A stretch of 64,000 nt of DNA from Campylorhamphus procurvoides (taxonomy: Eukaryota; Chordata; Aves; Passeriformes; Dendrocolaptidae), in assembly GCA_013396655.1 (NCBI GenBank), contig WBMV01005958.1, forward strand, positions 186,001 to 250,000, given 5' to 3'. Under the pieces are notes generated by a model. That model ran no database searches. It worked only from the letters and a program-made list of their open reading frames with translations, and was not told where the DNA came from. Made by a program: the position numbers and the translations under genes. This document shows positions 39,301 through 48,800 of the stretch, piece after piece (positions within the stretch are counted from its first letter, which is position 1; the number at the start of each line of letters is the position of its first letter).

Positions 39301-42300
39301 ACAAAATAACACCAAAGAACTTGACGCATATGGTAAGCAGGACCTGATGTTCAGGAACACCTACAACATATGTCAACAAATAATTATTTCTCAGTTAGAA
39401 CCCAAAGTGTTGTCCTACATGATTTTACAGAACCATGGCAGAAAGATCCCCTCGATGGGTGAACACATCATTTGCCTTAAGCAGCAATTATCAGTTTTAT
39501 GTGCCTTACAGACTGTCACTTCATTGCAACTTACAGAATCTTCTGGAGGTCTCTGGATCTTCCCCCAGTCCACAGATGGTCCCTTTTCTTGTAGGAATCT
39601 ATGAAATAGCTTCTTAAATCCTTCCAGGTCTTTTTTGGTGTGCTACAAAAGAGAAAAGCATGACTTAATTATTTAATGCACACCTATTCAAACACAGAAG
39701 CATTTCTACAAATTGATGTACAATCTATTCAAAAGAGTAATTTCATCAGCACTTAAGTAGACATGCTAAAATTCAGGTTAAATTCTAGAAGGCACCAAAA
39801 GCTCACTTTCACTAAAACTCAAGGTACAAAACCAACGTGAATACCTACACAAGTCTTTTGTCAAAATTATAACCACTACAATTTGTCCCAATCTTTAAGA
39901 TAACAACTTTACCCTCCAATACTGTAATCCATTGAAGATTATATAGAACCTTTAATAACTAAAGACGATTAAACACTTAACTCAGTCACCCAGTTTATAA
40001 GGAACTGAAAGTCTCCTACTGACATTCTATCCAGGCTACTCTTCCACACAGGACCAGAGCACACCCTAAAAATAAGGATATGGTAGTCTGTGATTTATCT
40101 CCTTGTCTAAGATCTGCCTCAATGTCCTGCATCCAATTTCTCATGCTGAGCTGCATCCACGTCACGCTCCTTACCTCTATCTCATTGGAGTGCGCAGTCG
40201 CAAGGATCTTATCAAGTTCCACTTTCATTGAATACTCCAGCTCTTGTCGAATGACTTCCTGAAACTGTGAAGAGCCAGCTTGAGACATTGCTTTGCTGAA
40301 ATCTTGAATAAAAATAAAAAACACGGGTTAAAAGAAAAAAAAATAGTTTATTTAGACTACAAATAGCCATAGATTTTCTTTTAAAAAACCTGATAGACTT
40401 GTGTAATCCAGTCTCATTTTATCACTGTGCTAGCACTCCAGGAATCTAAAGTTTTTGTTCTTAGTTACTTGTGGAACAGACCGTAAATTGGGCCTAAAGA
40501 ATAACGGCCCACCTTTCAAAACTCAAAAGAACCCCAAAAGACCAACGAGCCATCTCAAGAAGTGTCCAAAAATCCGCAGCAGCGTCCTTTTCTGCTGGAG
40601 AATTCACATCCTGCTGACAGTAGCAAGGAATTCACATCCTTTAGCAAGTAAAAGTGTGAAAAAGAATTTTCCTAGTGAAAAGCTATGTAGAACATTTTGA
40701 TTGAGGGTATCCTGTTCACCTAAGCAAATAAAAACATGTGCTTTCATTATTTCTACAGCGCATTCTCACACGATCTTCTGTTTGTCCCAGTAAATATTCC
40801 CTCACTTTATCGTGTGAGTATTTTCACACTACACCATGCATTGCAGTTACTAAGCAACCTAGAAAATTGGGCTGTCTATCACTTCAGCATTTGTTTTACT
40901 TTTGAAAGTGATAAGCTCCATGAACGTGAAAAGGAGTAAATACACAAATGTTCTATAAAGTCCACCCTGCAGAAAGAACCGGCAGAGAACATGACTCTAT
41001 TTTTCAACAGAAAGCGTTTGAAGCCAGTGTGTTCTCAAAAGACATTCTGAGTATGTTCTCTAAAGACCTCAGTTAATTTAATTTCTGCCAAATCCCTTGA
41101 GTAATGACTTCCCAGTAACACAGAGAGTGATGTATTGCCAAATATAGCTGGATTTTAGAAACACCCTGAATACTAGTGCAAAAAGGGACAGAAGGGAACT
41201 TTGCAAGTGAACAGAGCGATGCTGACAGAAAATGTTGTTAGAAGAGGAACCTGCATTTAAAGTCTACTTACTGAGAACACATATTAAAAGGCTCTTCTAT
41301 TGAGAATGCCCGAGAACAGCAGAGACGGCTCATTTTAATGCAATTTTTTATTTTATTTTCTTTTTTAAAGCAAAGTATTCCACAGCCTCAGCCTCAGTGA
41401 CAGTATGTAATCCTTGCTTTGAAGCCCACAGAAGCCATTTTCCTGACTGCACTGTTTTGCAGGTAGGGGAGGGAGGGGAAAAAAAAAAAAAAGAGACAGA
41501 CAAGTGCTGCAGTGCACATACTGTGTGTGGTGCAACACAGGAAAACACCAGCTCAAGATGAACAGTGCAGTGAACAATAGGTTCTTTTTTTAATCAAATG
41601 CTTCATTTAGTAGTAAAAGCAGGTAAGAGTTGAAAGCCTGTTAAGCGTATCTTTCCGGGTCAAATACATAAAAACACGGACAGCTCTTCATCAGGAAGCA
41701 CTTTTGCCCACAGAAAAAGAAGGAGGTCTCTACCAGCTTAATACTTTCACACCAAACTGCTACAAGCACTGCCTTTTCATTGACACATTTTGGGTTGATG
41801 CAAACCGAAACAACTGCTAGGGGATCTTTGCACGTTTGTAATCCCCCCTGCAACATGTTACAATACACCACTAGTGTAACAGCAACACAGTGGCCATTTC
41901 TCACACTTCATCAGCCTGTAAAGCACCCGGACCTCCCAATGGGATGCAGTGCACCTCAGAAGGAACTCTGCACACCCCAAGTGTTCAGCAGGGACCGCCA
42001 GTCGTGCTGTTAAACACACTGGGGCTGCGGGAGGCAGAGCCAGCCAGCAACTTCCCAGGGCTGCCAAGGATGTAGGAAAAGCTTATTCGCTTTATATTAG
42101 CCAAAAGACTCACATTTAAAACCATTTAGAGACCAAAGAGCGCCACAAACAAACCAAAATAAAAAGGTGTCCTAAAAGGAAATGCATAACGTCCTCATTG
42201 AGGAGTCTTTTTTTTTTTCTGTAATATTATAAATTCTCCATGAACTGAATGAGCAAATGCCAAACACATTTAATCACCAACATCCTCGCAGAGAAGCGAA

Positions 42301-45300
42301 GCAAACCTGTTGCTTTTTCCAATAGCAAGCATCAGGCACACAGAGAGGCAGTGGATGGGATGGCTCATACCTAAACCCAGCCTACCAAAGCTGCCAGTGT
42401 TGGGGCCTGCACCTTTTACTGGCATATTGAGGTATATCAGAGGATATTTAGGCTTTACACTGACCATTCAACAACTACTGCAACCCCTCCGTCTCATCCA
42501 GATTCAATGTGTCAGGGCACGGTTGCTTGGGGAGAGCATTTGTTAGTGCTGCAAGTCCAGTAATTATTATTTTGGGGGTAGAGAGAGAAAGGACGTGGCT
42601 GGAGTCCATAAAACATGTGCTTGCCTGGTGCAGGAAAAGTATCTATTCTGCATACAGGAATTTGAATACTGTAACTAAGCAGCCAAGAGAAACAGCAACT
42701 AAAAGTGTTTCAGCTGTTAACATGCCATTGCGAGGCAGAGGCTTTGAGCATTTATCTTAAGAGACTTCCACTAGGAGGTGGGCTGGACAGGGGGATTGAC
42801 AGGACTCCCTAAAGCCTCCCCAAAACAAGGTCACACAGCAGCAGCACTGGTACACATGCTCTAGCCAAACTCACTACTAGCTGTTCCACTGCCTCTCAGA
42901 GTTTTTAGGAAGAAGCTGATATTTATTCATCCCAGTGAAAGACAACTGCAGTCCTTTAACATGAGCTGCAGCTGAATTTAAAAGCCTGGGTGAAGATTGA
43001 TTTCCCTTTTCACCCTAGCAGCAACAAGGAAGTGGAAAGGCCAGTGCAACTACATATCTGAAAGCAGTTCTTTCCTACAGGCAACTAAAATTTCCTAAGG
43101 CCATAACAAAAAGTAGCTGTTGTGCCTCTAAAAATCAGATGGGAGGCAGGGGTGCTGGATAGTTTCAGGAAGAGATTAGCAGAGATATATGCAGCCATAA
43201 AATCTCAAATTATGGTGAAAAAGAAATGCCTCTTCCAAACTATTTCACAACCAATGCCTCAGATTTCAGCTTAAGCCCATTTTTAAGGGAGCAATATTCT
43301 TGAACACTCATCAGAAGTATGAAGAGGGTGGGACGGGGTAGTGGAAGACTCTTGGGGGACCTGCCCACACAGGAAATGAGCACAGACCGGAAGAGCATGA
43401 CTAAATAGTTGAGACTTCAGAAAATACTGGGCTTTGCAAAAATGACCACCCTGGATATCTTATTTTAATGCCTTCAGTAGAAAGTGCTTCCTCCAAAGTA
43501 GCAGAGACAGGACAGCTCTTAATCAAGTTCATGATGGTGTTTGGTGCGTGGAGAATTTCACTCCAACCCTCCTGCCCCCACTGTTATTTCTAGCACGCTT
43601 TTGTGCTCTGCTCTGACTGCTAACCTGGCCCCTGCCCTCACAGCACAAGCTACAGCACATGGCAGAGTACCGGCAGGTTTATGATGCATAATTTTATAAC
43701 TGACAGATAAAACCCCAAAACATGATATATCAGATCAAGCTAATAAAAAGGAGGACTTTGTACACTCTCAGAAACAAAATAAAGGACAGACGTCCTCAGG
43801 AAAACTGCACAAGAACAGAAGAGCAGTTCTCAAGTTAGGGGCTTGCATGTATTTCCTTTCTGCCCTCCCTCCTCTTATCCTACATTAAAAGCACAGAACA
43901 CATTAAGCCTGGATTAATGAACAAAATTAATTAAACAGAAGAGAACTTTGGTAGTCATTATACAAGGATCCAGCACAGGAGGGAGTTGTGGGACAAGTCA
44001 AGCAAGAAGTTCTCTCCCTTATGAAAAAATGAGGAATCTCTTGGGCTGAGGATTATGAATTGGGATTACTTTTGCAATCCAAGTAAGTACAAAGAAAGAC
44101 CTAGAGCAGAAAGTTATTTAGGTGTCCTTGGAGCCAGACTACTGCACAAAAATCAAGAAAAGGGTGGCCAGTGAGTTACAACACACAGCTAAACTTTAAA
44201 TGTTCTATCCTTGAACTCTGTGCTGAGGGTAGAGAGTAAATGCTTCAACTTCCAACAACTCCGCTTAAAGTTCAAGGCAATCTTTATCTCTGGCAAGGAT
44301 AAAACCCTCTTTAAATATCCACACTATAATGCGCAATGGTAATAAATACTACTTTGCTTTTCAGACCCGAACGCAGCCTCTCAGCCTTTACATACATTTT
44401 TGTTTTCCGACTACTAGAGGCAAAATTTGCCAGCACGTGTTGGACTGAAGCATACGTGAAGTGAAAGTTATATGCTCTGACTCTCCTCGACAGATGAGCA
44501 CTTAAGCCTGAGCTAACTCAGAAATTTGCAGCCCTGGAAAGCTGTTCTTGCCAGCTGCACACACCAAGAGTTTAGGTGTTACGGTCAGACACAGCTGGAT
44601 TTCTCAGTCTAGCAGCTGATCCTCATGCTAAAAATATCACTTGACATTGGCAACATGTTTTAGTACTGTTGGCCTGACAAATGAGTATCTAAATAGTGGA
44701 TAATTTTTTAAAGCTTTTAGGATTGTCAAATTTCTCATAATATTTTAAGAAAAACCAATTACGATCTTTACACAGGTTTCTACAGTTGTCAGTTTCATAA
44801 ATAACATCACTTGTCTGTAAGATGGCTACCTTCAGCACTACCCTGAGATAAGCAAATTCCCCCCAGAAAGAACAATTAGGAATGTATTTTCATAATGTGT
44901 TTCACAAGGGCTTATCCTGATAACTTTCAGGGTGGCCGGTTGAGCAATGTGCTGAAACACTTCCCTCCTTCGGCTCTCTGCCTTTAGTGCCCAGGTACCA
45001 CAACAGGGCATTTGCAGACAGGTGATGCATTTACAGTCCCGGACATCCACTGTGTGAGGGACAGGGATTTCCCAAAGCCTTCCATGGCCCTGCAACATCC
45101 AAGTTCGTACAGCAAAAGACCTCCTCGTGTTCCTTCTGCAGGCAGCACTACATTTGTTGACAGGCCTGCACAGATTTATATTAAGGAACCCCTACAGCCA
45201 CAGATTTCATTACAAAAAGCACCACCGGGAATATCGGAAAGGAGGGAAAGAAAACTGCAACGGCAATGCACCAAAGTAATTTTTCTTCCCGAAATGACCT

Positions 45301-45738
45301 CTTGTGGGCTTGGTTCCTCGTTTCACAGCAAATCCAAAACTCAGACCACGTACACACACAAGCGCTCACAACATGCGGACAGGGAAGGGAGAGCGCCGGA
45401 GCTCTGCCGGGAGCAGAAAACGCCAACAAAAAACAAAACAAAACAAAAAAAAAAAGGAAAAAAAAAAGGAAAAAAATGGGGAAAAAAAGGGTAGGGGTGG
45501 GGGGAGAAAAAAGGGAAGACATTCGACCTCGACATTCTTCCTCCCGCAACTTCAGCGGGCGGCTGAGCCGAGGTCGGTGCTGCGGGATCGCTGCGGGACG
45601 GCGGGGGCGCCGGGCCGGGTGCGGGGCAGCCCCGCACACACCGCCCGCACCTCGGCGGGGACAGGGCAGCAGGAGCGGGGCGGCCGGGGGGCAAAGCACG
45701 CCACGGCCCGCCGGCTTACCTTTCACGAGAGCCGACAT
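24272..45738 (-). CDS. UGP2: UGP2, UTP-glucose-1-phosphate uridylyltransferase (complete)
   Basis: UGP2 catalyses UTP + glucose-1-phosphate to UDP-glucose + PPi in the cytosol, supplying glycogen synthesis, UDP-glucuronate and glycoconjugates. Exons in transcript order: 45738-45720, 40302-40175, 39642-39535, 30161-29976, 28534-28401, 27805-27508, 26465-26268, 26084-25842, 25402-25298, 24379-24272. They total 1527 nt, giving 508 residues plus TGA, the length of the human long isoform. Visible signatures: the nucleotide loop [16 protein letters not shown] at residues 113-128 with Lys127, Gly222-His223, Asn251-Ile-Asp253, and Lys396 in FLPVKTTSD, all at known substrate-binding positions. The start ATG (45736-45738) sits in a CpG-rich 5' region. 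No frameshift was seen. Two assembly duplications lie in the third coding intron and do not touch exons. Confidence 0.98.
25298..25402 (-). CDS. UGP2: UGP2 exon 9 (residues 439-473)
   Basis: Thirty-five codons, phase 0 at both ends, donor AAG/gtgagt. It encodes [20 protein letters not shown] then [15 protein letters not shown], the start of the C-terminal beta-helix. Confidence 0.97.
25842..26084 (-). CDS. UGP2: UGP2 exon 8 (residues 358-438)
   Basis: Eighty-one codons, acceptor TCTTCCAG, donor AAG/gtaaac. It encodes [20 protein letters not shown], then [15 protein letters not shown] with the active-site lysine at residue 396, then [16 protein letters not shown]. Confidence 0.97.
26268..26465 (-). 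CDS. UGP2: UGP2 exon 7 (residues 292-357)
   Basis: Sixty-six codons, acceptor CCCTTGCAG, donor AAG/gtaatc. It encodes [20 protein letters not shown], then [13 protein letters not shown], ending EIIVNPK. Human UGP2 has Ala where Pro356 appears here, so this Pro is a lineage difference to confirm. Only 183 bp of intron separates it from exon 8. Confidence 0.97.
27508..27805 (-). CDS. UGP2: UGP2 exon 6 (residues 192-291)
   Basis: A 298-bp exon, acceptor GTCTTGCAG, donor AAG/gtaaag. It carries [15 protein letters not shown] (Gly222, His223) and [11 protein letters not shown] (Asn251, Asp253), the core UTP- and sugar-binding segments. It ends NKTRADVK. Confidence 0.97.
28401..28534 (-). CDS. UGP2: UGP2 exon 5 (residues 148-192)
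   Basis: A 134-bp exon, acceptor CATCTCAG, donor GCAG/gtatca. It encodes [20 protein letters not shown] through KIYTFNQS, with the Arg codon split across the junction to exon 6. It is part of the Rossmann-like catalytic domain. Confidence 0.97.
28535..29975 (-). other. UGP2 intron, nothing recognised
   Basis: GT-AG intron of about 1.4 kb. A near-pure A tract of about 18 bases near 29107-29124 (long GA/A-rich run) is the only low-complexity element. It is not obviously attached to a retroelement. Confidence 0.5.
29976..30161 (-). CDS. UGP2: UGP2 exon 4 (residues 86-147), nucleotide loop
   Basis: Sixty-two codons, acceptor TTTTCTCCAG, donor GAG/gtaatg. It encodes [20 protein letters not shown], then [17 protein letters not shown]. 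This Gly-rich loop, with Lys127, contacts the UTP phosphates and pyrophosphate leaving group. The exon ends LTVQQIE. Confidence 0.98.
30162..32938 (-). other. UGP2 large intron, 3' part, nothing recognised
   Basis: No repeat family, exon or RNA gene was recognised here. The rest of this intron (to 39534) contains a CR1, two assembly duplications and an older CR1/L3-like relic. Confidence 0.5.
32939..33818 (+). mobile_element. CR1 LINE 3' fragment (+), internally duplicated by assembly
   Basis: Young-looking CR1 3' region: GTGAGACCCCACCTGCAGTG, TACGTGGACCTGTTACAGCA, GAGCCACAAAGATGATCATGA, CAGCCTGGAGAAGGGAAGGC, AGCTGTGGCTGCCACATCCC, CAAGGCCAGGTTGGTTGGGG and the tail TCTATGACTCTATGA. The block 33014-33347 is repeated at 33349-33682 with an N between, so the real element is probably about 335 bp shorter. 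It is antisense to UGP2. Confidence 0.93.
33014..33682 (+). repeat. 334-bp tandem duplication with single-N junction
   Basis: 33014-33347 and 33349-33682 appear identical and are separated by one N at 33348. Both lie inside one CR1. A lone N at an exact repeat junction is the mark of overlapping contig ends that were abutted but not merged. Confidence 0.9.
33378..37686 (+). repeat. 2154-bp tandem duplication with single-N junction
   Basis: 33378-35531 and 35533-37686 match base for base at an offset of 2155 over everything I compared. One difference was found, A at 33557 versus G at 35712, with N at 35532. Each copy carries a CR1 tail and the same downstream intron sequence, and no UGP2 exon is included. 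Most likely a false duplication from unmerged haplotypes or contig ends. Confidence 0.92.
35533..35973 (+). mobile_element. Second copy of CR1 tail (within duplication)
   Basis: Same CR1 3' end as at 33378-33818, from CAGAGCCACAAAGATGATCA to the TCTATGACTCTATGA tail. It begins abruptly at the N. It exists because of the 2.15-kb duplication and is not an independent insertion. Confidence 0.9.
38300..38520 (-). mobile_element. Old CR1/L3-like LINE relic (-)
   Basis: Weak but ordered similarity to the reverse complement of old CR1/L3 3' regions: ACATATTTAAAAGACCTATTG, TTTCTTCAGCCTTCCTTC, TCTAGAACTCTAATTT and an AACACTTCATTCAGTGTTACAGTA-like end. It is too diverged to place confidently and could be another old LINE. 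Confidence 0.4.
39535..39642 (-). CDS. UGP2: UGP2 exon 3 (residues 50-85)
   Basis: Thirty-six codons, acceptor CTTTTGTAG, donor TCT/gtaagt, phase 0 at both ends. It encodes [20 protein letters not shown] then [16 protein letters not shown], the helical N-terminal region before the catalytic core. Confidence 0.97.
40175..40302 (-). CDS. UGP2: UGP2 exon 2 (residues 7-49), internal start Met12
   Basis: A 128-bp exon, acceptor TTTATTCAAG, donor GAG/gtaagg. It joins the single base left by exon 1 to give [20 protein letters not shown] onward to HSNEIE. Met12 is the start used by the short isoform in mammals and is kept here, so a short 497-residue product is possible if an alternative 5' exon exists. 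Confidence 0.96.
40303..45719 (-). other. UGP2 first coding intron, mostly featureless
   Basis: A GT-AG intron of about 5.4 kb. Apart from A-rich runs near 41478-41492 and the purine-rich tract at 45424-45515, no repeat family, alternative exon or RNA gene was recognised. An alternative first exon for the short isoform could be here but has no visible mark. Confidence 0.5.
45424..45515 (+). repeat. Purine tract with G-quadruplex motif
   Basis: An A-rich then A/G-only tract. It ends with GGGG (45478-45481), GGG (45489-45491), GGGG (45494-45497) and GGGGGG (45499-45504) separated by loops of 7, 2 and 1, a canonical G4 pattern on the + strand (template strand for UGP2), about 235 bases inside intron 1. 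Confidence 0.75.
45720..45738 (-). CDS. UGP2: UGP2 first coding exon (residues 1-6)
   Basis: ATG at 45738-45736 begins MSALVK plus one base, with donor G/gtaagc at 45719. This exon was chosen because its phase joins exactly to 40302 and gives [14 protein letters not shown], parallel to the human long isoform N-terminus. The split codon gives Asp7. Confidence 0.9.
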
Positions 45739-45980
45739 TTTCGCCCTTTAATGGGTAAAGCCGCGGGACAAGCACGGGGGGCAGCCCCGTCTGGGGGGCG
45801 CCGAGGCGGGCTGCGGCGGGGACCCCGGCCTCGCTGGGAGCTCCTGCCCTCCCTCCCTCGGTCCGTCCGGCCCTCGGTGCCGCTGCCCTGCGCCCCGCGG
45901 TCCCTCCCGGCCCGGCGGGCGGGCGGCGAGCCCCGAGCGATTTAAATTTCATCAATGGGAGAGGCGGACCTGCCGCGCCC

Positions 45981-46231
45981 NNNNNNNNNNNNNNNNNNNN
46001 NNNNNNNNNNNNNNNNNNNNNNNNNNNNNNNNNNNNNNNNNNNNNNNNNNNNNNNNNNNNNNNNNNNNNNNNNNNNNNNNNNNNNNNNNNNNNNNNNNNN
46101 NNNNNNNNNNNNNNNNNNNNNNNNNNNNNNNNNNNNNNNNNNNNNNNNNNNNNNNNNNNNNNNNNNNNNNNNNNNNNNNNNNNNNNNNNNNNNNNNNNNN
46201 NNNNNNNNNNNNNNNNNNNNNNNNNNNNNNN
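45981..46231. other. Assembly gap (251 N)
   Basis: Run of Ns in the UGP2 promoter, entered from GC-rich unique sequence and left inside a 52-bp tandem repeat. The gap was probably caused by GC content plus the repeat, and its true length is unknown. Confidence 0.99.
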
Positions 46232-46376
46232 GGACACCCGGTGTGTGAGGGGGGTGTTCGGTGTGTGAAGGGGACGATGGGGAGGACACCCGGTGTGTGA
46301 GGGGGGTGTTCGGTGTGTGAAGGGGACGATGGGGAGGACACCCGGTGTGTGAGGGGAGTGTTCGGTGTTGATGTTG
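46232..46376 (+). repeat. 52-bp minisatellite next to UGP2 promoter
   Basis: Units begin at 46232, 46284 and 46336 with GGACACCCGGTGTGTGAGGG and have an exact 52-bp spacing. The third copy is partial and has one G-to-A change (GAGGGGAGTG). Within a unit, GGTGTGTGA occurs twice, so the unit itself looks like an older half-unit duplication. The array continues into the N gap. Confidence 0.95.
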
Positions 46377-46497
46377 AACCCGCAGCGAAGGAGGGTCAGG
46401 GGTGACCCGGTGGCTCCGCACGGCCATCCCCCCACACACCCCACCCCACACAGACGGCGGCCTCTCCCCACGGGAGGTGCAGGTTGGGCATCCAGAG

Positions 46498-46600
46498 TGA
46501 TGTCTCCACGGAAAAGGTGGTTTAACAGTGGGATGGGCTGCCCAGGGAGCGGGGGGAGCCGCTGTGCCCATAGGTCTTTAAGGAAAGAATGGGTTTTCCT
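46498..46600 (+). mobile_element. CR1-like fragment (+)
   Basis: ACAGTGGGATGGGCTGCCCAGG, then GTCTTTAAGGAAAGAATGG, in the order of a CR1 3' region. Short and diverged. Confidence 0.55.
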
Positions 46601-48289
46601 GGGCTTTTCACTTCATGCTGCCTCGTTGACATCGGGGAAGATGCTCCTCTGTCTGCCCCAGAACCACCAGAGGGATAAAAGGTCCTGGGTTTGCTCCAGG
46701 ACTTCAGCGAAGTCCTGGTCCTTTCCTCCAGACATGGGTGGACGCTTGATGTTACCTCCAGTGCAAGAGCAGCCCTACTCCCGCCCTTGCACGGTTAATT
46801 AAAATGCTCAAGTTTAACACTGTTGCTCCATTCCTGCAGCTCGGCTCTGCTGTGATCCCAAATCCAACACCTGCCGGCCAAGAGCACAACCGAGATCTTC
46901 TCCAGATAGGACCAGAGCTGCTTTTGTACAGCTGTCCTGGGTAATTACAGGATAATTACAGGCATAACTTATAGGGTAACGAAGAGGGATAAGTTTTTAT
47001 CTGCCAGCAATAAAACTAATTCCAGTGACCTGTCATACTGCGGTGGAACCAGGAGAAAACCCTCCCTCCTTCACGGAGTTTTATGGAAGTAAGGGAATAA
47101 TCAAGACTGAGCACTGATTTGACTGAGTTTCAGTCAAATCACTGCGTTGCTTAGGATAGAGGTAACCAAAACCAGCCAGTTTTGGTAAAACTCTTGAGTA
47201 CCCAGCATTGTGGCAGCATCTTTTTAGGAAAATAAAGGAAATAAAGCCGTTGGGCTGATAAGGTCAGTCCACCCACAAGCAGCTCCTCCTGATTCCTTTG
47301 GCAGACATCAGCTGGAGGATGGATAGAGGAGAGATTGTCCCTGGCCTTATTAAAAAAACAAACCACTCCATTGCCCAAGAGCTAGATTGAAATGAGGGAG
47401 AGGTTTGCAGCCTCCTGATGCTGCTACTCCTGAAACACCAGCTAGGGATACTCAGCCCATCCATGTGCTCCAACACTTTGGATTAAGTAGACATAGAAAT
47501 GACAAAAACAGATCCAAAGGGTCCCAATGAAAAATAAGCTTTTACTCCCCACTCCCCACGCCTGATGTCACCGTCTCACCCAGGGAGTTCACCATCTTAC
47601 AGGAACATGGTGCTTAACAACTTAATCAAGGCACCAAACTCAAACCGCCGCCTGGTTTTATGGCTCAAAAATAAACTGCCTCATAAATATGCCTCATAAA
47701 TAAAATAAATAAAATTAGAGTGGTTTCCTTTGGTTTCATCACCCAAGAAGCTTACAGCAGTGCAAAATGCTGCCAGAAGAACTAGTCCTGTCCTCCCCTT
47801 ACTCTAGCCGTTCTCCCCACCCCTTTTTTGGCTCAGCACTGGAGGTTTTTGGCTGGGACAGTCATCTTTTGGATGGGCTCATTTCTGGCTTGCATGTGGA
47901 TGGTGGCAAGGGGAGGTGAAAAAGTCCTTCTGGATACCCAACATCATCCTTTCAACACACTCTCATATATTTCTTTCTTAGCATTCTTTATTAAGTTTCT
48001 CACTGAGGACATTTGTTTTCCCTCTCTCCTCTGTCCATTTTTCATCTGCTTCGTTAATTGCCAATTAACTGACTTGTTTGAGTTGAGTAGGGTCAGCAGA
48101 TAATAGAAATCTGGGTATTTGTGGGGGAAAAGACACAATGCAAATGCCAAAGAAATATGGCCAGGAGGCACTTGGAAAGCCAAGATGTGAACATTTTAGT
48201 TTTCTGACTAAGGAATAATAGAAAAAAACTTTTTTGGTGTTGTCCAGATAATAGAAATAGTAGCACAGGTGCTTTATGGCCATTTCTCC
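46601..48289. other. UGP2 upstream region, no gene seen
   Basis: About 1.7 kb with no recognisable coding exon or RNA gene. It contains the inverted repeat at 47111-47145 and scattered TAAAATAAATAA runs near 47690-47715. Confidence 0.5.
47111..47145. repeat. Strong 15-bp hairpin
   Basis: GCACTGATTTGACTG (47111-47125) pairs with CAGTCAAATCACTGC (47131-47145) across a 5-nt loop, with a single C/C mismatch: 14 of 15 pairs. It is longer than chance alone readily gives in this context. It could be a foldback element remnant. Function unknown. Confidence 0.8.
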
Positions 48290-48800
48290 ATTAGTTATAT
48301 ATATTTAATAATTATATATACTACAATTACAGATGTATGTATAATATACATATGATGTCTACACATAATACATATAAATAATATATAATATTGTAGTAAT
48401 ATGTATATATGATTTCTATATATTATGTATATTATACACGTATGACATATTTTCTATATTATATAAATATTTACGACTTCATCTACAATATAAATATACA
48501 TTTAGAAATCCAAGAATTTATATTATATAATCCCAGGAGGTGCATCTGGGCATCCAGCAAAGCAGGCATACTACACATATGGATCCCCAAGGACGCGTCT
48601 GTATATATATGTGTGTGTCTGTGTATATATAAAAACATATGCATCTACTGTATAAATATATGTTAATATATAATTGCATATTCTGCATATCATATATTCG
48701 TATATATTATATATATATTTATATGATAGATACATATGCATACACAATCTGTAAACCCCATATATTATATAATTATAGATTGTAATTTTTCTTTTTTAAA
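48290..48800. repeat. AT-rich microsatellite block
   Basis: About 0.5 kb dominated by TATA/ATAT runs with interspersed GTGTGTGTCT. An unusually AT-rich island only 2 kb from the CpG-rich promoter. Low complexity; open frames within it have no meaning. Confidence 0.9.

Larger units (their letters stand above)
45540..46560 (-). promoter_or_regulatory. UGP2: UGP2 CpG-rich promoter and 5' UTR region (gapped)
   Basis: Sequence around the UGP2 start codon is sharply GC- and CpG-rich (for example the CGGCGGGG and GCGGGCGGCGAGCC runs) against an AT-rich background, as expected for a housekeeping promoter. The transcription start cannot be placed because 45981-46231 is N. No clear TATA box is seen; TTTAAATTTC near 45939-45950 is not convincing. 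Confidence 0.75.

Noticed and set aside
45304..45945. 213-codon ORF across the UGP2 first exon on the opposite strand
   Set aside because: Driven by the poly-Lys-coding A tract and CpG-rich DNA; antisense to the real UGP2 start.
45716..46571. Long - strand ORFs spanning the N gap
   Set aside because: They consist largely of unknown residues and minisatellite, and the frame differs from the UGP2 start frame.
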